This document shows, piece after piece, positions 8,606-17,572 of a stretch of DNA of 44,632 nt. The position numbers and the translations under genes are program-made. This DNA comes from JAGOJE01 sp964553715 (GTDB taxonomy: Bacteria; Pseudomonadota; Alphaproteobacteria; Rickettsiales; Rickettsiaceae): contig CAZKKY010000008.1 in NCBI GenBank assembly GCA_964553715.1, forward strand, positions 1 to 44,632, written 5' to 3'. How positions within the stretch are numbered: the first letter of the stretch is position 1; each line of letters opens with the position of its first letter. The notes under the pieces are model-generated. The model was not told the origin of the DNA. It worked only from the letters and a program-made list of their open reading frames with translations, and ran no database searches.

Positions 8606-10924
8606 ATGAAACTTACCTATCAATTTATGCAAGATCTTCTAAATTTGCTAAGAATTGAAGATTTGAACTCCTATTTTGAAGAAATGATAAATGAAATTGA
8701 CCAAGAATTACAAGGGTTATATGAAAGTTCTATATCAAGAGGTTTGAAGGAAAAAGAAAGATTGAAGGATATAATAGATAAGGCAAGTATAAAAGGAAAA
8801 TATATTCCAACAGAAATAGAGCAGAAGCAAGCAATAAAAAAAGCCGTCCAAAAACCTATACTAGATCTTCTTAATATAAAAAAACCCCTAGTAGATGGTA
8901 AATACCCTCCTGAATTTAGAGTTTTTAAAGATATAGAAAATGCAAAATTATTGCTTCAGCATCTTGGTTTTCTTTATTCAAAAGATTTAGGGTTTAATTT
9001 GGATTCAGTACGAGCTATAGAGTCCATGCTTAAAGAAAATTTCTCTAGATTACACAATAAAACAGTGGATAAAGGAATATTAGAACCACGTACTGTATAT
9101 AATGACTTTTCTATGATAGAGGAGTTGTTATACGGTAAAATAAATAATATAGAAGACCTAAAAGAGTTTTATATTAGAAAACACTTTTATTACCAAGGCG
9201 CGGTAGTACCAGATACTTTTGAAGAAAATACCCAAAAAATGAATAGTACTCTCAATACTTTAAATATAGAATTAATTCGTCACAGTTATGAAAAATTAAA
9301 ACCATTTATTATATGGTTTTACCCTAAAATTTGTTATGGAACCTGGGACTCGTGTATTCTAGCACTAGCATCTTATTTTTCCTCTAAAGAAGCCATAGAT
9401 AATTATTTAGAAAATGAGGTTGATTTTGAATCTTTTGAGACAATTGAAAACACTATTGCTGTTTGTAGCGGTTCAATTTTGGAACTAACCAATGAAGAAC
9501 GTAGTATCTGGCATAATCTTAATGCCAGATACGGCATAGAATCTATAAGATTATTTGGTCAGTCTGTCGATATAAAAAACAACGGCTTCAATATTGTAGA
9601 AGTAGCAAATAATGAAGAAACTTTGGATGACCTATTTAGCAAAGTAAAGTCATTTATAGAAACAATAAGATTTGATAGAGAAGAGGGGCATGAAGATTTA
9701 GCAAAAATTTTACGTAAATATGATATAGAAGAGGAGTCTTTTAACAAAATATTAGACGAAGTTTTACCTAATATCCAAAATGCTAATTCATTGCCTGATG
9801 TAACTATTACTACTAAAGATGGTAAATACACATTAAAAACACTTCCTTCTAATGACTATAGAGGATTCGTCCTCGGTAAAATGACGAAATGCTGCCAATA
9901 TATCGGCGGAGATTCTGAAAGATGCGTGATAGATGGGTTTACTCGTGAAACTGCCGGTTTTTATATATTACACGATAAAAAAGAAAAAATAAAAGCTCAG
10001 TGCTATGCATGGATAGGTACAAACAATGAAGGAAAAAGGGTATTAATATTAGATTCATTTGAACATCTTCCTGAAGCAAAAAAATATTTTGTAGAATTAA
10101 TTCATGAATTATCAGATAAGATAGAAAGTCAGGGCTTTGCTGGCCTCTATATAGGAACTGGTGGCAAGACTCCACAATTAAATGCTAACAAAACAGAAAT
10201 ATCTGCAGCAGATCCTGATCTACACAGATATCGGGACTCTAAGTCTCTTTATAAAATTACTAAAGAAACAAAGCTTTTTGATAATAATGACAAATCATAC
10301 GAATGCAAATACAAGACCTTTGACGATATGATGGATGATCCATATTATAAAGTATTATCCTATATTCAATCAATTGATCCTGAAGTATCAGCAAGTTTGA
10401 ATCGTCAATCCATGACTCTTATTAAGATAAACGTTAACACAATTAGTAAGTGGTTAGCAAAAGATCTCATCACTACAGAACAAATGGTAAGATTATTTAC
10501 TGTAGATAATCCATTTGCTAGAAACGATTATACTAATTTCCCACATTGTGATGATACAGTATTGAATGATGTGCTAAAATCAATTGATAAAATCTCAAAT
10601 TTTATGGAATTTATGGCTATATTAGAGAAGGAGCAAAACGAATATTCTGACCGAAGAAATATAGTTGATACATTAAACGACATTGTTGCACAAATTGAAT
10701 TAAAAGAAGAACAGAAGGCATCGAATACAAGCCTTAAGATAAAAGAAACTCTAAATATTTATTATTATTCAAATCACGACAAAGATTACAATTTATATAA
10801 GGATCTACAACAAGAAATACTAGATGGAAAAATATCGCAAAATATGCAAGATGTATGTAATGAACCTAATATAACTAATCTAATAGGACAGTATCTTTAT
10901 GGAGAGTGGTATGGTAATGATTGA
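8606..10924 (+). CDS. Large protein of unknown function with a CCQ-centred domain; candidate effector
   Basis: A 772-residue soluble, charged protein with no signal peptide or membrane segment, which I do not recognise as a named family. Residues 1-150 are helical and probably partly coiled. The middle (about 395-550) is the most structured part: RGFVLGKMTKCCQ (419-431), Cys440, GFYILHDKKEKIKAQCYAWIG (451-471), ILDSFEHL (481-488) and LYIGTGGKTP (514-523). This strand-loop pattern, with an invariant-looking Cys-Cys-Gln and a DSFE strand end, loosely resembles uncharacterised GNAT-like or PcfJ-like domains of intracellular bacteria and phages, but that is a weak recollection. Residues 560-760 are helical. 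It stands alone on the plus strand, flanked by divergent tlc and a convergent vapBC pair. A host-interaction role is inference. Confidence 0.85.
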   Translation: MKLTYQFMQDLLNLLRIEDLNSYFEEMINEIDQELQGLYESSISRGLKEKERLKDIIDKASIKGKYIPTEIEQKQAIKKAVQKPILDLLNIKKPLVDGKYPPEFRVFKDIENAKLLLQHLGFLYSKDLGFNLDSVRAIESMLKENFSRLHNKTVDKGILEPRTVYNDFSMIEELLYGKINNIEDLKEFYIRKHFYYQGAVVPDTFEENTQKMNSTLNTLNIELIRHSYEKLKPFIIWFYPKICYGTWDSCILALASYFSSKEAIDNYLENEVDFESFETIENTIAVCSGSILELTNEERSIWHNLNARYGIESIRLFGQSVDIKNNGFNIVEVANNEETLDDLFSKVKSFIETIRFDREEGHEDLAKILRKYDIEEESFNKILDEVLPNIQNANSLPDVTITTKDGKYTLKTLPSNDYRGFVLGKMTKCCQYIGGDSERCVIDGFTRETAGFYILHDKKEKIKAQCYAWIGTNNEGKRVLILDSFEHLPEAKKYFVELIHELSDKIESQGFAGLYIGTGGKTPQLNANKTEISAADPDLHRYRDSKSLYKITKETKLFDNNDKSYECKYKTFDDMMDDPYYKVLSYIQSIDPEVSASLNRQSMTLIKINVNTISKWLAKDLITTEQMVRLFTVDNPFARNDYTNFPHCDDTVLNDVLKSIDKISNFMEFMAILEKEQNEYSDRRNIVDTLNDIVAQIELKEEQKASNTSLKIKETLNIYYYSNHDKDYNLYKDLQQEILDGKISQNMQDVCNEPNITNLIGQYLYGEWYGND

Positions 10925-10985
10925 TGGTTAGGTAGTATGTGTAACATGAGTTTATTTGGGCATAGGAGGAAATTTTATAGTAGTT

Positions 10986-11372
10986 TTACCGAATTAATAT
11001 AATTTCTGCGTTTTGTATGGTTAAATTTTTCCAAACTTGGTCAGCAGTATAGATTGGTATATTCATTTGAATACCAAGTGCAATACATGCACGGTCTCCT
11101 ATAGATAATCTATAAGCTTTAGTATAAGGTTTTAGAAATGCAATATTATAGGATTGCGTCAGATCCAGAGGGACGATTAGATCAACGAAAGGTTCTATAC
11201 TATTTTTACATTCGTCAGAAGACATTCCTAAATCTATTAGGATACCAGCGACCTCTGCTACGTTCATTGACGACATAACTATCTTGCCAAGTAATGATTC
11301 GACAATTTCAGCGCCTTTTTCATTTTTAATGAGAGTAATTAATGCCGAAGAATCTAATACTACTTTACTCAT
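10986..11372 (-). CDS. vapC: PIN-domain toxin, VapC-like
   Basis: A 128-residue PIN-domain ribonuclease, the toxin half of a VapBC-type pair. VapC toxins cleave tRNA or rRNA when the antitoxin is lost. The metal-binding acidic residues are in place: Asp7 (VVLDSSALI), Glu40 (NVAEV), Asp93 (SIGDRACIALG) and Asp111 (IYTADQVW). The ATG at 11372 is chosen over an upstream TTG at 11384 because it begins at the family-typical position and overlaps the antitoxin stop by 8 bases (ATGAGTAA), a common translational-coupling arrangement. It ends 61 bases from the convergent 772-residue gene. The toxin appears intact. Confidence 0.9.
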   Translation of the reverse strand: MSKVVLDSSALITLIKNEKGAEIVESLLGKIVMSSMNVAEVAGILIDLGMSSDECKNSIEPFVDLIVPLDLTQSYNIAFLKPYTKAYRLSIGDRACIALGIQMNIPIYTADQVWKNLTIQNAEIILIR

Positions 11373-11610
11373 TTTGTGCCTCAATTTTACGTTGTGCTAT
11401 TAGTTTATCTACTAAGCTATCATTAGTAGTATGGTACTGATTAATGAGGTTACGTGTATTTGCAAGACTTTTAGATATAGGGGTAATGGTTACTTGGTTA
11501 TTTTGTAGACTAAATACTACTTCAGTGCCTTCTTTTAGGTTTAAGGCTTTACGATATGTTGATGGTATTGAGACTTTACCACCTTTTGTTATTTTTGCTT
11601 TAGCTAACAT
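11365..11610 (-). CDS. vapB: AbrB-type antitoxin, VapB-like
   Basis: An 81-residue antitoxin with an N-terminal SpoVT-AbrB swapped-hairpin DNA-binding domain: AKITKGGKVSIPSTYRKAL (about 4-22), then LKEGTEVVFSLQNNQVTI. The C-terminal 35 residues are charged and helical and would wrap the toxin. The start is set at the ATG at 11610 because GGAGG lies five bases upstream. An in-frame TTG at 11622 has no such site. AbrB antitoxins bind their own promoter, so autoregulation is expected but no operator was identified. About 170 bases without a gene lie upstream. Confidence 0.88.
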   Translation of the reverse strand: MLAKAKITKGGKVSIPSTYRKALNLKEGTEVVFSLQNNQVTITPISKSLANTRNLINQYHTTNDSLVDKLIAQRKIEAQNE

Positions 11611-11783
11611 ACCAGCCTCCAATAATATAATTTATACCAATGATTAGATTTTATTGCAAAAAATAAAATTAGACAAGTAAAATTACTATTACTATATTAT
11701 GTATTAGTTACTAAATAATATATAGTGACTATAATAGATAAGAACCAGGTTATAGTACAAATAGAGATCACTATATTTAAACA

Positions 11784-12629
11784 CTAAAATCTAGAGAGAA
11801 TATATTTAGCCCTGCCCTGATATACAATATTTACTAGATAATCTAACGCTTCTGTTAGGTCTTTTTGGATATATGGGGGGTTTGCAATTAAAATACCAAA
11901 TTTATTCATTTTATTATCTAAAACATCAGTATTTTTAGCAATTTCGAATTCCAACAATAAGCTCTCTTTATATCCTAGAAGCTTATATTTTTGATAAAAA
12001 TCATTAGTGATGATAGTGTCTTTTATAGGAAGCCATATCATAACTAAGCCATTGAGAAAAGAGCTTTTAGTATGTTGCAGAACTGCAATCAGCTTCTTAA
12101 ATTCATCCTGCACTTCAAAAGCTGGATCGATAAAAATAAGCCCTCTTTTTTCCTTTGGAGGGCAAAATGCCTTAATTGCATTATATGCACAAATATTATG
12201 AATTTTTGCATTAGTGCTAGACATATTTTCTTTTAATTCTAGATAATCATCCTTATGTAATTCTGAGGCGATTAAGCTATCACATCTTCTCATAAGGTAG
12301 GAAATAATCATAGGAGAACCCGGGTAATATTCTAAATCATTGCCGGAGTTAAAATCTTTAATGATATTAAGATATTGATTTATAAGAGCCGGTAAAGATT
12401 CATTAGAGCTACTGCTTTGAAGCTCATAAAACAATCCTATACCATTATTATATTCTTTTGTTTTATTTGGCCTTTCGTCTTTTAGGTCATATAGACCAAT
12501 GCCAGCGAAAGCATCAAGAACCGCGAATGGTTTTGCCTTAAGCTTTAAATTATTTATTATGGAAATCAAAATGATGTGTTTTACAATATCAGCAAAATTC
12601 CCAGCATGATATATGTGACGGTAATTCAT
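11784..12629 (-). CDS. rlmJ: 23S rRNA (adenine2030-N6)-methyltransferase RlmJ
   Basis: Methylates A2030 of 23S rRNA. The N-terminal YRHIYHAGNFADIVKH segment is the family signature. FAVLDAFAGIGLYDL (about 36-50) provides the S-adenosylmethionine-binding motif, and IFIDPAFE (about 170) is the DP-x-aromatic N6-adenine catalytic motif. The ATG at 12629 (281 residues) is preferred over the GTG at 12635 because an AGGTG site is correctly spaced from it. The trpS stop lies 12 bases upstream, so it is probably the last gene of the long operon starting at 18.5 kb. Confidence 0.93.
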   Translation of the reverse strand: MNYRHIYHAGNFADIVKHIILISIINNLKLKAKPFAVLDAFAGIGLYDLKDERPNKTKEYNNGIGLFYELQSSSSNESLPALINQYLNIIKDFNSGNDLEYYPGSPMIISYLMRRCDSLIASELHKDDYLELKENMSSTNAKIHNICAYNAIKAFCPPKEKRGLIFIDPAFEVQDEFKKLIAVLQHTKSSFLNGLVMIWLPIKDTIITNDFYQKYKLLGYKESLLLEFEIAKNTDVLDNKMNKFGILIANPPYIQKDLTEALDYLVNIVYQGRAKYILSRF

Positions 12630-12641
12630 ATTCACCTGATA

Positions 12642-13634
12642 CTAATTTATATAGCCTAATAATTCCTTGATCCTATAAAGATTTTTAGAAGCAATAGCTT
12701 CTGCTCTTTTAGCACCATCTTGCATAATGCTACGTAAATAATCTTCATTTTTCATATAGTCCTTATATTTTTCAGTAATAGGAAAGATATCATCTATTAT
12801 TACATCAGCTAGACATTCTTTAAATTCTGAGAAGTTTTTGCCTTGATATTCATCTACTACATATTCAATTGGCTGATTTGCAAATGCGGCATATATCTTT
12901 ATGAGATTACTAATATCTGGCCTTTCTATAGGGTCGTAACTAATAAAAGGTAATAAATCAGTTTTAGCTTTCCTTATTTTTTCTCTGATTAATTCTTTAC
13001 TATCATCTAGGTTTATTCTGCTTTTATCTGATATATCAGATTTACTCATTTTTTTTGTGCCATCACGAAGGCTCATAATACGAGCAGCATCTTTGGTAAT
13101 AATGATATCTGGTACTACAAAAACCTCATAACCAAATTTCCTATTTATAACGCCAGCAATATCACGAGTAAGCTCTATATGCTGTTTTTGATCTTCACCA
13201 ACAGGTACAAAGTCTGCATTGTAAAGCAAAATATCTGCAGCCATTAGAACGGGATAAGAAAACAAGCCAAGACTTGCTTCTTCTTGAGATTTACCTGCTT
13301 TATCTTTAAATTGCGTCATTCTTTTTAACCACCCAATCGGAGTAAAGCAATTTAAAATCCAAGCAAGTTCAGAATGTTCTTTTACATTAGATTGAGCAAA
13401 TAATATAGATTTTTTAGGGTCAAGGCCACAAGCTAAATAAGTAGCCATAGAAGAAACAATAGAAAATCTTAATTCTTCTGGATCTTTCTCTATCGTAATA
13501 GCATGAAGATCAGCTAAGAAAAAGATAGGATCAAAGTCATCCTGCATTTTGATCCAGTTCTTTATAGCCCCAAGGTAATTGCCAATATGCAATCTTCCAG
13601 TAGCTTGAATGCCAGAAATTATTCTCTTTTTCAT
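12642..13634 (-). CDS. trpS: Tryptophanyl-tRNA synthetase
   Basis: Charges tRNA-Trp. This is a class I synthetase with SGIQATGRLHIGNYLGAI at the N terminus (HIGN in place of HIGH, normal for TrpS) and the KMSKS loop near residue 195. The ATG at 13634 gives 330 residues, the bacterial norm, and has an AGGTG site. The in-frame GTG at 13643 would add three residues and overlap lpxI. The lpxI TGA ends one base before this ATG, so the two are tightly coupled. It shares the operon with lpxI and rlmJ. Confidence 0.97.
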   Translation of the reverse strand: MKKRIISGIQATGRLHIGNYLGAIKNWIKMQDDFDPIFFLADLHAITIEKDPEELRFSIVSSMATYLACGLDPKKSILFAQSNVKEHSELAWILNCFTPIGWLKRMTQFKDKAGKSQEEASLGLFSYPVLMAADILLYNADFVPVGEDQKQHIELTRDIAGVINRKFGYEVFVVPDIIITKDAARIMSLRDGTKKMSKSDISDKSRINLDDSKELIREKIRKAKTDLLPFISYDPIERPDISNLIKIYAAFANQPIEYVVDEYQGKNFSEFKECLADVIIDDIFPITEKYKDYMKNEDYLRSIMQDGAKRAEAIASKNLYRIKELLGYIN

Positions 13635-13635
13635 A

Positions 13636-14421
13636 TCATACACCTATTAAAAATATTCCAAGATCATCAGCAAGTTTTATCACATTTTCTATATCAACTA
13701 CGATAACCTCACCTGCTTCTATAGCTATACCATGTAATTTGTTTTTTGCTACCATCCTAACTGTTTCCTCTCCTATTGTAGGAATATCAAGCCTAATATC
13801 TTGCTCTGGCTTCATCATTTTTACTAATACTCCACCAGGCATATTAGATCTACTAATTAAAGAATCAGTTCCTTTACGGTCTTCTTTTTTTACTGTATCA
13901 TTAAGTACTACAACAGCTTGTCCCTTATCTTGTGCTCCAAGCTTTTTTGCCTCTTTTATGCCATATTCTATGTTTTTAAGATCTATTAAAGATGGATGAT
14001 TAGAAGTAACGACGCCTTTGTTAATAGTAGAGTTAATTAACATAGGTTTAGGAGATAAAATAGTAAATCCAAAACTCTCTATAAAATCTGCTACTGTTCT
14101 AAGAATTTTATCATCCCCTAAAACTGATGATTTTAAAATTCTTAACACGAGCTCTCTACCAACTTTATCTACCTTAAGAGTAAGAAAATTAGGACGAGTA
14201 GCACTTCCAATAATTACTAATTCAGATACATCATTATTTTTGAAGAAATCAATCATTCCTCCTATCTGACCTATTTTGAATCTTTCTACATTGAATCTGC
14301 TATAGTCTATAGTATTTTTTTGGTCAATTAAAGCTATATATACTTCCTTGCCTGAAAGAACAAGATATTCTGCAACCCTTAAAGGGAGAAGACCACTACC
14401 AGCAACTATACCAAATTTCAT
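13636..14421 (-). CDS. lpxI: UDP-2,3-diacylglucosamine pyrophosphatase LpxI
   Basis: Catalyses the step from UDP-2,3-diacylglucosamine to lipid X in lipid A synthesis, replacing LpxH in most alphaproteobacteria (formerly DUF1009). The 261 residues start with MKFGIVAGSGLLPLRVAEY, the family's N-terminal signature, and include the SATRPNFLTLKVDKVGRE block (about 73-90), KPEQDIRLDIPTIGEETV (about 203-220) and a C-terminal GIAIEAGEVIVVDIENV segment. Its presence implies that the organism makes lipid A. It overlaps nothing but abuts trpS, and follows the ankyrin gene by 16 bases. Confidence 0.93.
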   Translation of the reverse strand: MKFGIVAGSGLLPLRVAEYLVLSGKEVYIALIDQKNTIDYSRFNVERFKIGQIGGMIDFFKNNDVSELVIIGSATRPNFLTLKVDKVGRELVLRILKSSVLGDDKILRTVADFIESFGFTILSPKPMLINSTINKGVVTSNHPSLIDLKNIEYGIKEAKKLGAQDKGQAVVVLNDTVKKEDRKGTDSLISRSNMPGGVLVKMMKPEQDIRLDIPTIGEETVRMVAKNKLHGIAIEAGEVIVVDIENVIKLADDLGIFLIGV

Positions 14422-14437
14422 ATATACCTGTTATATC

Positions 14438-15250
14438 TCATTCATTTTCAGAATTCATGCCTAAACACTCTATACCATTATTATCAATACAATAATTTAC
14501 TATTTGTATCTCATTCATTTTCATATTTAATAAATCCGTAATTTCTGGCTCAATAGAATCAATACTCATGGCTCTTGTTACATTACTAACATCTGTTTGA
14601 TGATCAAGCAATAGTTCTAATATTTCTTCATTACCTTTAATAGCAGCAATCATAAATGGACTATGACCTTTTCTGTTAGTATGATTGATGATATTTATAT
14701 CGTCAGTATATTTAAGAATTATCCTTATTAGCTCTATATTTTCCTTGCTACAAGCTATCATTAAAGACTCCCATAAATTATTATGATATTTTTGCGCTAA
14801 TATTTCTAAAACCTCATTAGATCCATTTTGAGCAGCAGATATTAAAGAATCTACTCCATTTTTATTTTTATAAAGTCCATTCATTCCATAGCTGAGTAAT
14901 TTTTTGACAACTTCAGCCTGATTTGCACGGGATGCTAAAATTAAGATATTCTCATCGTACGGGCTGATTTTGCTAAGGTCAATTCTCCAATTAGACATTA
15001 TAACATCTAGCATTTTGCTATATCCTTTAACAGATGCCGTAACAAGCAAGTTATAAGCAAATGGATAGGCTAGAGTTTTTATAGAACAAGGAAAACATGT
15101 TTTAATATAGTTTTTTAAACCTTCTATATCATTATTATGAACAAGAAATTCTAGATTTTTTTTAGTGTTTCTAGAGTCTGGAATATCTTTTACTTCAAAC
15201 CTCAGACCATTTGGATATGAATAAACATGATCATTATGACATGACTTCAT
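14438..15250 (-). CDS. Ankyrin-repeat protein
   Basis: A 270-residue soluble protein with four to five divergent ankyrin repeats. The clearest are NILILASRANQAEVVKKLLS (101-120), a unit at 131-160 with DSLISAAQNGSNEVLEILAQ, one at 161-190 and SPFMIAAIKGNEEILELLLD (197-216). Each shows the helix-turn-helix LxxAxxxGxxxxxxxLL spacing. It has no signal peptide. Ankyrin proteins of intracellular bacteria are often secreted effectors, but they can also act internally. It lies between malic enzyme (36 bases) and lpxI (16 bases) with a strong GAGGGG ribosome site, so it is part of a housekeeping operon, which is an unusual place for an effector. Confidence 0.9.
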   Translation of the reverse strand: MKSCHNDHVYSYPNGLRFEVKDIPDSRNTKKNLEFLVHNNDIEGLKNYIKTCFPCSIKTLAYPFAYNLLVTASVKGYSKMLDVIMSNWRIDLSKISPYDENILILASRANQAEVVKKLLSYGMNGLYKNKNGVDSLISAAQNGSNEVLEILAQKYHNNLWESLMIACSKENIELIRIILKYTDDINIINHTNRKGHSPFMIAAIKGNEEILELLLDHQTDVSNVTRAMSIDSIEPEITDLLNMKMNEIQIVNYCIDNNGIECLGMNSENE

Positions 15251-15286
15251 ATTGCCCCTCTATATTAAATTTCTTATAAACCAAAA

Positions 15287-17539
15287 CTATATAACTGTTA
15301 GAGCTGCAAAGTTCATTATCTCTGTTGCCGATGCCTCCATAGGCACTATCTGCACTGGGTATGCAAGCCCTGTTAGTATTGGCCCTATAAAGACTCCTGC
15401 GGCTAGCTCCTGAAGTAGCTGAGTTGCTATAGCTGAAGTATTAAGCCCGGGCATGATTAATATATTTGCAGCATCTGATAATCTACAAAAAGGATATAAT
15501 TTCATCAATTCTGGATTAAGCGCTACCTCTGCAGAAATCTCTCCGTCATACTCAAAATTCAATTTACGACTATCTAGAATTTCTATAGCTTCTTTGATTC
15601 GATATGATTTTTCAATCTTAGAACTACCAAAATTAGAATGAGATAACAATGCCGCTCTTGGAATATAATTTAATCTTTTTGCTATATTAGCAACCTGAAC
15701 TGTAATATCTGCAAGATCTCTTCCTGATGGCAGTTCATTTACACTATTATCTGCAATTATGATGTTATGATGTTTGGAAATTAAAATTGAATAACTAAAA
15801 ATTATATGATCTTGCTGTTTATCTATCACTTTTAGAACATCACTAAGGCATGTTGCATAGGTTTTTGTAGCACCTGTGACCATAGAGTCAGCATCTCCGC
15901 AAGCTACCATACACGCAGCAAAAATATTACGATCAGTCTTTACAAGCCTTGCACAATCACGCTGTAAATAACCATTACGCTGAAGCCTTTTATATAGATA
16001 ATCAATATATTTGTCGATATTTGGATTGATTGCTGCATTCATTATCTCTATACCTTCAAGATTCGCAGAAGGACCTATAGAATCAAGTACTTGCATTATC
16101 TTATGCTCACGACCAACAAGAATAGGTTTACAATAATTATTAGACGCCATCATAATAGCTGCCTTGATTGTCTCTTCCTCCTCGCCCTCAGCTAAAACAA
16201 TCCTTTTAATACTAGATTGCATTTTATCAAACACAAAATTCATGAAGTTCGATTTAGAGTTAAGACGACCATCTAACTCTAGTTTATATTTTTTAAAATC
16301 AATATCAACTTTCCTAGCAACACCACTTTCTATTGCAGCTTTTGCTACAGCAATAGGTACATGAGTAATTAATCTAGGATCAAATGGCACAGGAATGATA
16401 TAATCAGGGCCATAATGCATTTTTCTACCAGAATATATACTAGAAACTTCGTTAGGCACAGGATGGCGAGCTAATTCAGCAATAGCTCTAGCTGCAGCTA
16501 TTTTCATTTCTTCATTTATAGTTCTAGCCCTAACATCAAGAGCACCCCTAAAAATATATGGAAATCCCATAACATTGTTAACTTGATTATTATAATCTGA
16601 TCTGCCAGTTGCAATAATCGCATCAGACCTTACTTCTTTTACTTCTTCTGGAGTAATTTCTGGGTCTGGATTTGCCATAGCAAAAATAATAGGATTAGTT
16701 GCCATAGAAGAAACCATTTTTTGAGTCATGGCTCCTTTAGAAGATAGTCCTAGAAACACATCAGCATTTACTATAGCATCCTCTAGAGTTCTTGCTTCAG
16801 TATCTACTGCATGTTTTTCTTTCCATGGATTCATTCCCTCTATACGCCCTTTATAGATAACACCTTTAGTATCGCATAAAGTAACGTTTTGATCTAAAAC
16901 ACCCATAGATTTTAAGAGCTCAATACATGCTATAGCAGCTGCCCCTGCACCATTAACCACTATCTTAATATCCTTAAATTCTTTTCCAATAATATGGCAA
17001 GCATTTATTAATCCCGCAGCTGTAATAATCGCTGTACCGTGCTGATCATCATGGAATACTGGTATATCCATCACCTTTTTAAGCTCTTCTTCTATAATAA
17101 AACATTCTGGAGCTTTTATATCTTCAAGGTTAATCCCCCCCCAGCTATATCCTAGATATTTTATAGCATTTATAAATTCTGATGGATCTTCTGTTGCGAC
17201 CTCAATATCTATAGCATCAATATCTGCAAAACGTTTGAATAAGACAGCCTTCCCTTCCATTACAGGCTTTGAAGCCCCTGCACCAAGATTACCTAGGCCC
17301 AAAACTGCAGTTCCATTAGAAATAACAGCTACCATATTGCCCCTAGATGTATATTCATATATAGATTCTGGGGTTTTTTGAATTTCAAGACACGGAGCTG
17401 CAACACCAGGAGAATAAGCCAACGAAAGATCATGTTGTGATACCAATGGCTTTGTAGCATGAATCGCTATTTTCCCTGGAGAATTTTTTTTGTGATATTC
17501 AATCGATTCAATAGCAATTCTAGTTTCATTAGTCATCAT
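15287..17539 (-). CDS. maeB: NADP-dependent malic enzyme with phosphotransacetylase-like domain (MaeB type)
   Basis: Decarboxylates malate to pyruvate with reduction of NADP. This is a two-part protein. The malic enzyme part (about 1-425) holds SYSPGVAAPCLEI, KPVMEGKAVLFKRFADIDAIDIE and a Rossmann stretch IVVNGAGAAAIACIELL. The phosphotransacetylase-like part (about 440-750) begins IKRIVLAEGEEEETIKAA and contains DADSMVTGATKTYATCL. In MaeB this tail regulates the enzyme through acetyl-CoA. The ATG at 17539 (750 residues) is preferred to a TTG at 17548. The upstream AEC carrier gene ends about 33 bases before it, which suggests coupled malate uptake and use. Confidence 0.95.
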   Translation of the reverse strand: MMTNETRIAIESIEYHKKNSPGKIAIHATKPLVSQHDLSLAYSPGVAAPCLEIQKTPESIYEYTSRGNMVAVISNGTAVLGLGNLGAGASKPVMEGKAVLFKRFADIDAIDIEVATEDPSEFINAIKYLGYSWGGINLEDIKAPECFIIEEELKKVMDIPVFHDDQHGTAIITAAGLINACHIIGKEFKDIKIVVNGAGAAAIACIELLKSMGVLDQNVTLCDTKGVIYKGRIEGMNPWKEKHAVDTEARTLEDAIVNADVFLGLSSKGAMTQKMVSSMATNPIIFAMANPDPEITPEEVKEVRSDAIIATGRSDYNNQVNNVMGFPYIFRGALDVRARTINEEMKIAAARAIAELARHPVPNEVSSIYSGRKMHYGPDYIIPVPFDPRLITHVPIAVAKAAIESGVARKVDIDFKKYKLELDGRLNSKSNFMNFVFDKMQSSIKRIVLAEGEEEETIKAAIMMASNNYCKPILVGREHKIMQVLDSIGPSANLEGIEIMNAAINPNIDKYIDYLYKRLQRNGYLQRDCARLVKTDRNIFAACMVACGDADSMVTGATKTYATCLSDVLKVIDKQQDHIIFSYSILISKHHNIIIADNSVNELPSGRDLADITVQVANIAKRLNYIPRAALLSHSNFGSSKIEKSYRIKEAIEILDSRKLNFEYDGEISAEVALNPELMKLYPFCRLSDAANILIMPGLNTSAIATQLLQELAAGVFIGPILTGLAYPVQIVPMEASATEIMNFAALTVI

Positions 17540-17572
17540 ATTACTCAAATTATTACAGTTTAAAAATATACA

